Shown here piece by piece: positions 1 to 21,151 of a stretch of 64,000 nt of DNA. This stretch comes from Pleodorina starrii. Its lineage: Eukaryota > Chlorophyta > Chlorophyceae > Chlamydomonadales > Volvocaceae. A program made the position numbers and the translations under genes. Under the pieces are notes generated by a model. The model ran no database searches. It worked only from the letters and a program-made list of their open reading frames with translations, and was not told where the DNA came from. Each line of letters starts with the position of its first letter. Within the stretch, counting starts at the first letter, position 1. The stretch spans positions 2,458,001-2,522,000 of the forward strand of contig BRXU01000013.1 in assembly GCA_030267565.1 (NCBI GenBank), given 5' to 3'.

Positions 1-857
1 TCGCTCCAAGCAGCCTACCGCATCCTCACCGAGCGACTGGCGCCCAAGGTGGCGCACCTGGGTGAGAGCCAGCGCGGCCAGGGGCCATTAAGGCGGAAGG
101 GCGCAAGTCGGGACTCGGGAGGAGCGAGGCAGGGCCTGGGGAGGAGTGAGTGAGGCGGTAGGGCGGGGCAGGGGCGAAGGTTTGTTAAGGGGGTTGTTAC
201 CCTTTCCCTGACTCCCTGCGCCCTCCCTGGTCCCTGCCTGTACCCTCCCTGCTGCGCGGCTGCCCAAGAGCGCGGCGTGTTCGGCTGGTACCAGTCGGAC
301 CTCCCAATGGAAGGAGACTACACACCGGACATTGGACGCACGCCGATGGTGGGTGGCTGGGCGGGTCGGTGGGCGGGTGGCTGGCTGGCTGACCGCGTAG
401 CTGGGTGGATGGGGTGGTTGGTGGTAGGAAGTACACGGGATATACACACACGTTTTTCGCTGTGTATAAACTTTCTCTCAGAACCGCATTGCCCCCCCCC
501 AACACGCGCGCTTGTTTTGCTTTTTCCCCGAAGGCCGCCGCGGAGCCGACCCTGCAGCGGCTCAACCAGGAGCGGGGCTACGAAATGCGGCCGGAGGTGA
601 GGGAGAGGGAGAGGGAGGGAGAGGGAGCGGCACATACCGTATGTGGTGCCAGCTCCTGCGCGCTGCGTGTCACTGCATCGGCCCACACTGCCTGCCGCCT
701 CCCCCAGTACTGCTAGCTGGGCCTTGGGTCGTTGGGTTCGCTCGCGTACGTCGCCTCTCTCTGCCATTCCGCTGCACTGCGATACCTGTTCCAACACCCC
801 CCAATCCCGCCACAGGACAAGCCGGTTGAGTCAGAGAAGAAGTTCTGGCCCTGGTGA
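1..857 (+). CDS. Rhodanese-like domain protein, 3' part (four terminal exons)
   Basis: The 5' part lies outside the window. Exons read 1-61, 269-348, 534-596 and 816-857 (TGA 855-857); all introns are GT-AG and the phases join without a break. The joined piece is 81 residues. It begins with a helix (SLQAAYRILTERL) and continues with HLERGVFGWYQ and LPMEGDYTPDIGRTP, the helix-strand-GGxxGW end of a rhodanese (sulfurtransferase-like) domain. It ends in a charged tail closing with KKFWPW. The active-site Cys loop would sit upstream, so catalytic competence cannot be judged. Plant proteins with this ending are often plastid-targeted STR-type rhodaneses; plastid location here is inference. The family call is fairly firm; the particular member is not known. 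Confidence 0.7.
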
Positions 858-1790
858 AGTGGCGGAGGAAGCGAGCCCGGCGGCCGGCTGGGAGCGGGGG
901 CGATGCTTGGCGGCGATGCGCGGGTTGCCCCTCGATTTGGGCTGGAGGGCTTCCCTCCGCTGCGGCTGCTGAGGACTCGGAGTCCGCACCGCAGGCGCCC
1001 ATCACAGCCCACAGGGCCTGCGACCGCTTCCCCATTCGGTCAAAAGGCTCGTGCTCCTGCCGCCAGAGGAGGGCTTCGGTGCGGCGCGCGCGTGCTTGTT
1101 TGTTTGTTGTTGTGAGCGTGTGAGGAGGGAGATGTTGAGCGTGTTGTGCCTTTGTCCCGGCGGTCTGAACAGGCTCTGCCTTGACGTGGCTCTTTTAAGA
1201 GAGGGGCTGTGGCTTTTTGATAGGGGAGTGTTCTTGTGTCGAGGCCAGGGGCCGGAGCGTCGGCCACCGGAACCCGAAACCAAACCGCGAGTGTGGGCCT
1301 GCGGGCGCCTGTTTCGGCGACGGAGAGGGAGAGGAGCTGGGGGGTTGATCCACGTCCTCCAGCGCCGCGTCGTGCCAGGCCGGTGGCAGCGGAGGTGAGC
1401 GTGCCATAGCGGCCGCGGCCGCGGCGGCCGTCAGCCGTCGGTTCCATTGCTGAAGTGCGAGCCCCGGTGTCTTCCGCCGCCACCCCCGCGTCCGATTGTG
1501 GCTGTGTGTGACTCGTCCACGTCCACAGAGTGAGGGGTGCGCGCGACGAGGAAGCCGTCAGCCCGAGGACTGGAATTTCGTGTTGCGGCCACCGAAATGG
1601 AAATTGCCGAGGGAAGAGATACGCGAATCGTGGTGTTGGTGTTGGTAATTTGCTGTTTGGTCTAGGCTGGTGGTTTCAAAGACGAGCAACGAAGCGAACT
1701 GTCAGTTTACGGGACCCCCGGGACCCCACGTGGTGGCCTTCGAGAGAAAGGAGTGTGCTGGCCTTGGCCTTGACTGTGAGCTGTAATAAA
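858..1790 (+). other. 3' UTR of the rhodanese-like gene
   Basis: There is no credible coding exon between the TGA at 857 and the TGTAA at 1782-1786. TGTAA is the usual poly(A) signal of Chlamydomonas-type nuclear genes, and a 3' UTR of about 0.9 kb is normal for them. The end point is inferred from the signal only. Confidence 0.5.
1782..1786 (+). terminator. TGTAA poly(A) signal
   Basis: TGTAA in the context gagctgtaataaacgg, the only such signal found in the expected place downstream of the rhodanese stop. Cleavage would be expected 10-20 bases later. Confidence 0.5.
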
Positions 1791-4595
1791 CGGCTGGTGG
1801 CTCCAGGGAGGGTATACCGGTAGCCGTGCCGGGCTTTTGCGGGCTTTGGGCGTGCCTCGCCCCCGACGTCGAAATTGCGATTTCAACTCAATTTCAACAA
1901 TGCTCCGGCTTGTGTCTGAACGAAAATGCCTTGAATGTGCAGGCGTCCCCCCAATACCGGTACCCAGCTCATACGCCAATCCTATGCCTCGTGACAACGT
2001 GCTTCCGTCCTCTGCCCCTCCCAGGCTCCCACCCGCCCGCTCCCAACAGCAGACCAGGAACCTCGCTCGAATACACACCACACGAGGGCATAGGTAACCG
2101 CCTCAGCAACTGCAACCGCAACCGCAACAGCTACCAACTCTGCCGACCTCCAAACCCACCTCCAAACATTCGTTGCACCCTTCATGCACCCCAGCTTTCG
2201 CAATTTCTCCTCGCGCACACCCCATGTCCTCCCGCGCGCGCCACATTTCCATACAACCCCACGACTCTCAACTCCCCCGACTCCGCCATTGGCTGTCCCC
2301 GCAGTTTGGGATCACCGCCCAGGTCCAATCTCCCGCTTGAGCAGCGATCCGATGCCTCCCTCCCTCCCGTGCGTGTATGTATGTGTTGCTCCCCCCGCCA
2401 CAAGCCACAAGCGTTTCGCCCCCGCCCTACGATGATGCGCCAGTAACCAGTCGTGGTGCGCCTCTCTCATGGGCAGCCTGCTTGCGAGCATGCCAGTTCC
2501 CTCTTTCCCCTTCTCACCACACACACCAGGGTGGCAGTGGCGGTTTCCACATCTCCCAGAGGACCCCGAGGCGACGGTCCGGAGCCCCATCACGATTCCG
2601 GGCGGGCGTTCCCGGAGGCTTCCTCGACAACCCAACTCAACTCGACCCGCCCTGTCCAAGGAACCCCCCGAGCAACAAACGTAGAGATGCAGCCCCGCTG
2701 ACGCGCAACGCACGCCACAGCGAAAGCCGTTCTTGATGCCCATCCGCTGCACCGTCACTGCCGGCGTCTTACACCGTCACTGTCGCCCAAGGAAACAAAC
2801 CAAGGACGTCCTCCTTCGCTTTGTGGCCGAAGGACACCCTCCGCCGCGCCGCTCTCCGTACATACCAGGGGCCGCACAACCGCACAACAACTGGCCACCA
2901 CGTCCCTGCCCCCAACGACCCGCCCCGGCCCCAGGGGAATCGGCCCTCACAGCCGCATGGCCGCAAGCGACCCATCCACGGCACCCAGCGCGCTAGGATG
3001 GCTCACGGCAATGGCCGTGAGCCCAAATTCTCGGAGAAGAGCAGTGACCGATCCCCCCTGGAGTCCCAGCGGCCCGGCCCCTCCTCCGACCGGGAGTTGG
3101 GAGCTGTACTTGGTGCCGTACCGAGCCACGTGTACTACGGCCGACATGGCGGCGGAGGCCGCAACACCCAATGCCGGGGTGGGGACACCTTACGGTGTCC
3201 TACGGTCTGGGTGTGCGGCGAGGTGCCGCCGGCCCCTGCCCCCCCGGGTCCCTTCGGATCCCCCTGCCCTTCCAACCTGCGTGGCCGAGACCTCACCGCG
3301 CGTAGGCGGCGGCGGCGGCACGCACAACAACGGCAATACCAACAGCAATACCAAGTGGCGGCAGCGGTGGCGGGCATGCATGGCCATAGCACTCGGAACG
3401 GCCAACGACAACGATATCCCAACAGCCAACGGTCAACCGAAGATAGCAACAACAACCGGCGGGTCACGTGCGCGCACCCGCGTGGCCCGACTGCCCCTCA
3501 CGTCAGCGCGCGAGCGGGAACGTGCTCCAGCACCGCAACCCCAACCGCAACCGCAACGCCAACGTTGATGAGGGCGCTGCCACGCCCATCCCCACAGGCA
3601 AGCACGGTGCACGACCTCCCGTAATAGGGGAATCAAGGTAACGTTTGTTTGGGTAAAACGTACACCTACCTGCAAATGCGCACTTGACATTCGGATCGGT
3701 GCAAGGCAGCGTGCGATTCCGCAACATCCGCAACATCCCCAAAGGACACCGTAACACCAAAACTACGCCCTCACAGCAAACAGCAAGCGCAAGTTAGGGG
3801 CCACACCCCCGCCAGTGCACGCCCGTAAACATCGTATATGTCGTACACGCATCGCGCGCGCTACCAGCAGTATATTATATTGAAGCAAGGATTGATTGAT
3901 GTGCGCATGCTCACGCTCACGCGCGCGCGAGCGCAATGTGATGCAATTAGTCATCCATCCAAAATTGCGCACTGCACCTCATATCGCATTTTGTTGGGCG
4001 CGCTAAAGACGCGCGGGACGAATATTGTCAGTCTCCGTGCGCATGCGCCGGCCGCAGATGAAGCGGGCCGTGCCCGCGCATACCCCTAAATTCCTTAAAT
4101 GCAATGAACCCGAAACTCCCCCCCGCGGCACCCTCTACTTCCTCTTCCCCACCCTCCTCCTCCTCCTCCTCCCCTCCAAGCCACCAACCTTTCTCCACGA
4201 CGTCTCCCAAGCGGCGCGATTTAAAACACGCGCGGCGCCCGACACCCGTGGCTCCATCCCTCACCTCACGGCCGACCCGTGGGTCTGTCCTTCCACTTCC
4301 TGGCCAACACCACCGCGGCGCACGGCCACGGCTCTTCTTCCACACATGGAGATTTCGTGACCTCTTAAGCCACCAACAGCCGCTTTCCCTGTCATCCAAT
4401 CAAAGGAACCCCTCACCGCTGGGCGCCTCTCACCTCTGCTTCCTGCACCGACCGTGCTCGCTCGCTCACTCACCCGGCCAACACAGCCCCCCAAGCACAT
4501 GCCGGCCCCCACAAGCCACCGCTACAGAAGTACACGTCCGCCCGCCCCCGCGCTCGCGGGCCGCCCCGGCTCTGCGGGCCGGGCCAGGGCCCTTC
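1791..4595. other. Intergenic / kinase 3' UTR, no gene recognised
   Basis: This C-rich stretch has open frames on both strands, but they lack domain motifs and look like compositional artefacts. From about 3600 to 4030 the base composition is more even, with purine/pyrimidine alternation (cgcgcgcg, gcatgc). The minus-strand kinase UTR must occupy the right-hand end, but no TTACA (reverse TGTAA) was found between 3600 and 4595. One copy of the GACCCRYGGGTC palindrome lies at 4274-4285. Confidence 0.5.
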
Positions 4596-13534
<8,939 letters not shown>

Positions 13535-13873
13535 CTGTGGGTTTGCGTTCCGCCATCCGCCAAGGCGGCGAGGGGAGGGCGGGCGGGGTGGAGAGGAGGG
13601 TTGGAGGGCGGAATGCGACAGCGGAGTGCATTGCAGCAACCGGCCTTGCGTTGCGTTGTCGGTGTCGTTGCGTTGGGGGTGGGGAGAAATGTGTGCCATA
13701 CGAAGCAGGCTGACTGACGAAACCCAAAAAATACCCTCCCTCCCCCAACCCACTCCTAACAGTCAGTTAAGAGACAGGCGCCAGTCACAGACAGCTCCGA
13801 AACCAATACACCCGAACGGCCGTCCTCGTGCGACAACCCTTGACCAGGATGTCCGTTGCGCGGCCCCGCGCTT

Positions 13874-13897
13874 CTATGTTATGTTATGTTATGTTAT
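13874..13897. repeat. (TTATG)n short tandem repeat
   Basis: Four and a half units of atgtt/ttatg in intergenic DNA upstream of the kinase. Confidence 0.9.
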
Positions 13898-15617
13898 GTG
13901 ACAGTGTGGGGGGCTTTCTGGGCCCATTCTAGGGTGAGGGCGACCGCCCTCCTACTGTTTTTACAGCCACGAGTTTGTTCCCGCGCTTTTGCAGCAGGGC
14001 TGCCGGGCGCCTCTCCGACTGCTGCGCAGCTGCGAGCCCCAACACCCGCCGCGCCCGCCCTGTGCGTATCGTGCATGTCACACCCACATCACACCCACCT
14101 CCATCTGGGTGGGAGTCGGGGGCGGCTGCCCCGGTTGGGTTGCCCCGCTACGCTGTTAGGGTGCGGATGGTCCGCGGGGCGTCTGCGCCCGCAGGCCCAC
14201 AGGCCCTCACAGCCGTCCCCAGGCGTGTCGCCGCTTGCCGCTGCTGCCGCGTGTCGTTGCTTTCGGTGCCGGTGCTGATGGTGGGGCTGGGGCTGGTACT
14301 GGGATTACACGAGGGGCCATGAGGCACTGCGTCCGCCATACCTGCGTGGGGTTTTGCGAGGTCAAGGGAGGCCAGAGAGGTGTAGCGTGTCGGCGAGGAG
14401 GGGTGCGTATGTGCGTGTGTGTGTGGAGGGGGGGTGCGGGAGGGAGGGGAGGGGCCGCGGCCGAGGGGGTGAGTTTCAAGCACGCCCAGCGGACGGGCAG
14501 TGCATTTTTTCCAACCGTCAGATGCCATCACCCGCCAGCACGAAGTGACAAGCTCCGGCCACATGAAAAACCCTGCTCAGCGTCAGGCAGGCGAGGATAA
14601 CCGGCCTGCCTTTCTTTCTACGGAGCCTGGCGTATCAAAGATGTGCGCTGAAACGCTATGCAAGGGTAACATCACGGAGGAACATAACCTTCATTGCGGG
14701 CGGGCCAAACTCACTTTTTAACTGGCTTCCATTGCAGCGCTCTTAGACTCAAAAACGGATTCTGTAATAATTCGAGTCCAGCTGCGTGGATGATAATCGA
14801 AAAGCAGATTTAGTGGCAAACCGCTGATGCCAGGCTGGGGCCGCATGACAGTCGACATTAGCCAAACGCTGAAAGCGCTAACTTACGAAATCATACATCT
14901 AAAATTCTTGCATAAATCATCTACCTTACCTGCACCAAAACTCTTCCAAGAAGACTCGCGCGTTAGTGTGCTTGCAAGGATATTGGTGCGCTTGAAGTTA
15001 CTTAAAGATGGAAACTCTTACAGACCACTGAAAACCATGCAACTTGCACAGACCCACGTGAGAAGCTTGCCTGACTCGGTACGGATGATGTTTCGGTTAG
15101 CCGGCAATCTTTTTTCTCCGCATAGTTGGAGAATAGCAAGATGCCTAAGTGGAGGACGGCATATGGGATACGACGTGGAACTTTCTTTTAGTGGCTGGCT
15201 CGCACGCTTCCAGGATGGTTTCGTACAGGCGAAAGGGTGTTGTGTGGGCTCGCCGTAGAATGTCAATCGGAACAAAGACAGGTGAAGAAAATAATGCGAC
15301 GGAAAAATAATGTGCTTTACACCAAACATCCGTTTCGAGGCTGTTTCTAAAACGCAGCTGCTATGCAGGACTCCGTGTCATGATGCGGCTGCCGCAGACA
15401 GGGTAAAACGATAGATACAGAAATTCAAAACACTGGTCCTTGAGTCTCAAAGGCCTGGAAAAACTTTGCAAGTTTCCCCGTAGAAAAGGCCTGTTTCGGA
15501 CCCTTTCCGGACCACCCTTTTCAGACGCTTTTCCCCTGAAACGTCAGGTGAAAACTGAGCCACGCCCACACAATGCATCATGGCCCATAAACACGACCAC
15601 GCATCGCACGCGGTCAG

Positions 15618-15622
15618 TTACA
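15618..15622 (-). terminator. Candidate TGTAA poly(A) signal of the SLP phosphatase gene
   Basis: Plus-strand TTACA, about 680 bases downstream of the phosphatase stop at 16302. The distance is ordinary for this type of genome, but the site is assigned by motif only. Confidence 0.35.
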
Positions 15623-16301
15623 GATAACCTCACCAGACTGCCTGGAACGGCGCCTCCTGGCTCTGTGCCCAAAGTTCCTTTGCACGGCAGCCAGCGCACC
15701 GTCTGCATTCCAGAGACAGCAATTGCGCTCACCGCGACGGCCTCTAAACGGCGACACGCGGAGAAAAAGAGCGACTGCTGTGACCTCATGCGCATCCCAC
15801 AAGACCAGAACCTTCCAGAACAGACCAGAAGTTGCCTCCTGCCGGCCGACAGGCAGACGCCGCGTCCCATGGCGCCCCGAAGGTTGCGCTGTGTTGCGCA
15901 CCAACACGTGTTTCAGCCGCAACTCAGTCCACCACCACTCAGTCCACCAGCAGCCGGGTAACGGTAAGCAGGCGAACCCAAGCGCCGCAAACACACGCCC
16001 CGCAATCCAACCGCACCTTTCGGTGTTTTTTTAGGAAGGGCCGTCAAGTGAGCTCACAGCCGCTGTCCCGCTGTCGGATAACAACCTGCTCCGTATGCTC
16101 CGTATGCCGTATGCCAGGACGACTTGCACCACGAATTGGACCACGAATCGCACCAAGAATCAAAAGGGATCTCGACGAACCACACACCCACGTGGGTGGC
16201 GCAACGTGGCCCGATGGCAGGTAGGGCGCCTGGCGAGGGTCCCACCCCGAACTGCCCCACCCCGAACTGCCCCATCCCCAGTTCCCCACGCCATCGCTAC
16301 G

Positions 16302-19300
16302 TCAGCTCATCGCCACGCGCTCGACCTGGCCACTGCCGTACATCACGTCCAGTCTGCCGGCCGAGCAGTGCAGCACCGCCATCTCCCCGGCGATTGCCCG
16401 GCTCAGCCCCACATCCGCCATCAGGAGACGACCCCCGCACCTGCGGCCACCGGCACCGGCAGGGGAGAACACACACACATGTGTACACATACACGCATAC
16501 ATACACTTTCTTTTGGGTGCATTGTCAAAAAAGCAACGGTATGCGCCGGTAATGCTCGAGGCACATTCACATCGGAGGAGCGCGGCGCGCAGCAGGTTCA
16601 CGCCACGCTACATGAAACCCCTCTCGTCTGTGTCTGTGTGTGTTCTGTGTGTGTGCATGTGTTGTATGTGTGTGTGTGTGTGTTATTTATGTGTCTGTGT
16701 CTGTGTCTGTGCCTGTGTGTTTTCTGTGTGCCTGGATTGGTCGGTCTGGTGTGTATGTGTGTGTGATTGCGTCAAGAGGTGGTAAAGCGATGGGACGCCG
16801 CCACCCCCTCCCTCACCCCCTCCCTCACCCCGCCCCTCACCTGCTGCTGACCCGGCCGCCCTGCTGCACCGTGTGCCCCACCACCACCCGCTCCACGCCC
16901 AGCCGCCGCACCACCTCAGCCACCTCACCGCACACCTGGTGCGATGCGATGCGATGTGATGAGATGAGATGAGATGAGATGAGATGAGATGAGGTGAGAT
17001 GCGAGATGCGGGGGGCGGGGCGGGGCGGGGGGCGATGGCACGAGCACGATGTGGCGGCAACGGGTAGACGCCGTGTCCCCGACATCATCCGCAGGCGGGG
17101 CGGGGAGAGGGGGAGGGGAGGAGTGAAGTCGACCCGGATGGCGAGGGAGGGAGCAGAGGCGGGTGCCTCTTCACTTCCCGCCGTGTGGCGTACCGGGGAA
17201 CGGAGGGAGGAGAGGGAGGGAAGGGGGACGGCGGGAGGAAACGAGGGAGGGAGGGCGCAAGGCACGAAAAGGTTGTGAGTACGACGGAGTGCCGTACCTC
17301 TTTTGGCGGGCTGCGCATGTAGCGGCGGCTCCAGACGGCGCCCTCTCCACCCAGAAGCATGTCTGCCGGGCAGCAACAACAACAACAACAACGACAGCAA
17401 CAACAACAACGACAGCAACAACAACAGCAACAACAACAACAACAGCAACAACAACAACAGCTCAGCAGTAACAAGAGCAGCAGCAGCTCAACAATAATGC
17501 ACGTAGCCTCCTTTGCTCCATTCGGTCCTAGAGCCGCAGCCAATGCGCACCCCCCCTCCCTCCCTCCCAGCCGGGCTTCCAGCCATCGACAAGTCCTCGA
17601 CGTCCCTGAGAGCAGGTCCCTCAGGGCCGGTCTCCACTTCCACGTCGTGCTGCTGCCTAGTGCTGACCGACCGACACCGCAGTCACGGCAAATCAGACCC
17701 GCCTCTCTTCTCCTCTCCCCTCCTCGCCTATCCTCGCGCCATCTGGCTCAAAATCGCAATTCCTTCCCGTTCCCGTTCCCGTTCCCACAGCCCAACCCAT
17801 CCATCCATCCATCCATCCATTCATCTGCGGTGGTTCCCTTCACACCACCCAGGGCAAAATTGCCTTCCTCATCCGACAACGTCCCAGACCAGATCGGACC
17901 GGCCAGCCCCAAACGGCAAACGGCCGCCGCACCCACCATCGCAATACCATCCAACAGCACCACCGCGCCACCCACCTGCCAAGGCGCCGCGGGCGCGCTC
18001 GTACTGGTCCTGACCGTTCTGTCCGCTCCGCTGCCGCCGGCACGACCGGCCCTGACAGCTCCGCAGCGCCGCCGCCACCGCCGCATTCCATGCTGCCACA
18101 TATTGCTCCGGATGCAGCATCCCCCCAGACGACCCCACCACCTCCACCTCCACCTCCGCCTCCGCCTCCTCTCCCGCCGCCGCCGAAGCTGCAGCAGCAG
18201 CAGCAGCAGCCTCGCCCCCGGGCCCGCTTCCAGCTTCCAGCAGCTTCTCCACAGCCCGCAGCATCCACGGAAAGGCGCCAGCATGTACGGCAAGAATACG
18301 GCAGCCGCCGGCGTCGACGATTGCCGCCAGCGCCCGCTGCCGTATCTGCCGGCCCAGGGGCGCCTCCGCTGCCAGCGCGTCGCGCCAAATGTCCAGGCCC
18401 GACAGCAGGCTCTGGTGCTGGCGCTGCCGCTGCCCCTGTCCCTGTCGGTCTCGTTGGTGCTGCTGCTGCTGTTGTTGGTGCAGTTGGCGGCGGTGGGGAC
18501 CCACCCCCGCCCTCGTGCCATTTTCGGCGATGGCAGCGGCTGCGTCGACCTTCCCCTCTGCGGCGGCGGTGGCGGTGGCGGCAGTGGTGGTTGCGGCGGC
18601 AGTAGCAGTTTCCTGGTGGTTGCCGCCGATCAGGAGCAGCTCCCGATCTGCAGCGCTGCCTCGCTCCACCGCTGCCGTCTCGACTTGAAGCGACACGTCC
18701 TTGTCGTCCTCCATCTCCTCCTCCTCCTCCGCCGCCGCCGCCGCCGCTTCCGCAGCGTCTCGCGTGCGTGTGTCTTTGCCTCCTCGCCGCTCCTCCTTGC
18801 CGAGTGCTAGTCCCGCGTCGCCGCCGCCCGCGGCCAGCCGCCGGCCATCGGCCGCCGCCGCCAACGCTGCTGCTGCTGCCGCTGCCGCACTGCCGGCCTC
18901 CGCCTCCGCCTCCGCCTCGGAGCCCAGCCACTCCGGCGGCACGCTCCCCGCCTCCGCCAGCGCTTCGAGCTCGGTGGGAGATACATACCTGTGCGGGCGG
19001 GCGGGCGGGCGCCGGAGGCAAAGAGAACAAACGCGGTCGCGGTCGCTGCCACTTACGAGGTTGGTGTCCCCGGCAGCCGAGACCGACCCACCCACAGCAG
19101 CCCCACCCAATCCATTCATGCAATGTGACCTCGAGGGTCGATGCCTCCCGCCCGCTTGTGTATGTGTGTGTGTGTGTCTGTCCATGATGACCCGGTCAAG
19201 GCCGAAACCCAGCGCCAAGCCCGGATTCCAGGCCTAACACGACTTCCTTTCCCACCAGAGAAAGGGAAAGGGGCATTTTGCGCCGTTTCGTTTCGTTTCG

Positions 19301-20442
19301 TTTCGTCGCGCCGCCGCACCGGAAGTCATGGAAGATGTTCATGAGCTCGTGGTTCCCCAGCAGCTGCACCACCTCGCCGCCCGCCGCGCGGGCCTGCACC
19401 TGCGCAGATGTACGACACGGCAAACACACACGCACACACACACACACACACACTTGTGGTGCCGCACCTCTCTCCGCTCGAAAAAAACCGCACCACCACC
19501 ACCACCACCATCACCACCACCACCAGAAGAACAAAGCTCACCCCGCACTCAGCACCCCGCACCCCGCACTCAGCACCCGGAACGTGCAACCCACCCGCAG
19601 CCTCTCCATGAGCCCCAGCAGCGCCAGGCTGTCCGGCCCCCGATCCACCACATCGCCCAACTGCACAAGCACCGCGTCGCCGCCAGCCCACCGCCACGCC
19701 GACGGCCGCCACGCCTCCGCTTCCGCCTCCGCTTCCGCCTCGGGTGCGGAGGTATCGGCTGTCGGCTGTTGGGCCACGAGACCCGCCAGCTGCAGGGCCC
19801 GTAGCGCCTGGGGACCGTCGCCGTGTAGGTCCGGCAGCAGCACCAGGCGTGAGGGGGAAGTGCGGCGAGTGGCGGAGGCTGAGGAGGGAGAGCCGGAGGC
19901 GGAGCCCAATGTTGTGCGGGCAGCGACAGCGGCAGAGGAGGAGGCGCCATCAGGGCCGGTTTGCTGCTGCTGCTGCTGCAGCTGCTGATGATGTTGATGG
20001 TGATGACGCTGATGGGTTGCTGGGTCGGCTTCGCTGCCGCCGCCGTGGCTCCCAAAAAGGAGGGCAAAGCGGGCAGAGAGGTCGAGACCAGGAGGGTAGT
20101 CGGGCAGGGGGAGGTCTGCGCGAAATGGCGGAAGCGCACGCGGGCGACAGGAGCAGGCGGGGCAGCTAGCGGTAGGCATGCGTAGGCTCGGAATTAGATG
20201 GGGCAGGACCTCGGCGTATCTCCGTGAGCTCGCGAGGGAATGGTATCCTTACCTTGTAAGAACTTGTCATCTGAGGTTATGCTGTCCGCGCGCCCGGTGC
20301 TGGGAGCACCAGAGTAGGGGACGAGCAGCATCCGCCCGACCACGAGCACGAGCAGCGTTGCAGCGATGCAGTATCGCGTTGCCGACCAGCAGGATAACCC
20401 CATGCGGCCGTGACTGGTAACAAGCACGGGTTCAGACTGCAT
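16302..20442 (-). CDS. Shewanella-like protein phosphatase (SLP, PPP-type metallophosphatase) with N-terminal membrane segment
   Basis: Seven exons: 20442-20253, 20115-19595, 19399-19320, 18988-17976, 17362-17298, 16935-16841 and 16440-16302. They join in phase to 700 residues. The metal-binding PPP motifs are all present: PDLHGD (about residues 158-163), GDVVDRG (217-223), GNHE (about 252-255), HAG in exon 4 and VVVGHT in exon 6. EGAVWSRRY, SSRCGG and DVGLSRA are the SLP-type equivalents of the late PPP motifs. The first exon encodes a hydrophobic stretch (CIAATLLVLVVG) that could be a signal anchor or targeting peptide, so ER, Golgi or organelle location is possible. Poly-Gln and Ala/Glu-rich inserts enlarge the protein well beyond the usual 300-400 residues, above all between GNHE and HAG. 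The start at 20442 is the first ATG; ATG 20403 is an alternative. Confidence 0.85.
16945..16992. repeat. (GATGA)n pentamer repeat
   Basis: About nine units (gcgat grading into gatga) at the 3' side of phosphatase intron 16936-17297, just beside the acceptor of exon 16935-16841. Confidence 0.9.
17370..17471. repeat. (CAA)n/(CAG) imperfect repeat in a phosphatase intron
   Basis: Imperfect CAA/CGA/CAG triplets directly upstream (minus strand) of the acceptor at 17363. On the sense strand it is a TTG/CTG run ending at the splice site, so it could encode poly-Leu, Cys or Gln only if misread as exon. Confidence 0.85.
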
Positions 20443-20742
20443 TCCTGTGCGCTGCGGCGAGCTTTCAAGGGTGTCGAGCTGTCCATGTTGACGGAGATGT
20501 TGTAATCATCTTTCGCAATACCGTGGTCTTGGGCTCTGGTAGCCACACAATCGTGTAATATCTTACATTTTTACATTATGGCGGTCGAACCTGGCCGCAC
20601 TCCGTGGCGTATTGTGAGCATGCCGCGCAGCTAGCAACTTCTGTGTACCCAAAGAAGCCAGGCATAAATTTGACGCCTTTCAGCGCTTGATCCCAGTTTT
20701 CACGAGCGTTCAATCGGCACTTGCATCATAGTGCTGCGTACA

Positions 20743-21151
20743 ACCGCCACTTGATGATGATGATGTTACAAGCTTCAGTGAGCTCGTACGGTTCAAACGA
20801 ACCCGAAGGCTCATGAACCGCCTCAGTCAAGCAAAAGGAACAAAAAGTAAGGAAAAATCAACCGTAGCAGAAAGGGCATAAAGACAACATAAGACAGAAC
20901 CGCCACTTGCATCATAGTGCTGCGTGCTGCATGTACGGCATCGCTTAGCAGCGGGGGTCGGGAGGCGGGGCCCCCGCTAATAGCCAATTTACATGACACG
21001 TTACGTTACCTCACGTTTACATGTAAAGTAGCAGGCCCAAACGGATCCCGATTTACATGGGCTGTTTTGGGGACGTTATCTCTGTTGGCGCGAGGTCCGT
21101 ACACACTATGTTACGAGCTCAAAGCTTGTAACATCATCACCATCAGGCGGT
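20743..21151. mobile_element. Inverted-repeat element (MITE-like candidate)
   Basis: The left end (20743-20789) and the reverse complement of the right end (21111-21151) both start accgcc, then carry tgatgatgttacaagctt and gagctcgta with small indels, enclosing about 320 bp. No coding capacity was seen. A short direct repeat (cacttgcatcatagtgctgc) occurs just left of it at 20718 and again inside at 20905, which suggests further rearrangement. Superfamily unknown. Confidence 0.5.

Larger units (their letters stand above)
13535..16301. other. Intergenic: kinase 5' region and phosphatase 3' UTR
   Basis: No convincing exon was found, although the kinase's true first exon and 5' UTR must lie in the left part. 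A short (TTATG)n run is at 13874-13897. From about 14500 to 15450 the sequence is AT-richer, without recognisable genes or long repeats. A minus-strand TGTAA (TTACA on plus) at 15618-15622 could end the phosphatase transcript; another is at 15018-15022. Confidence 0.5.

Noticed and set aside
1826..2446. 206-codon plus-strand open frame after the rhodanese gene
   Set aside because: No domain or start context; it is explained by low-stop C-rich composition.
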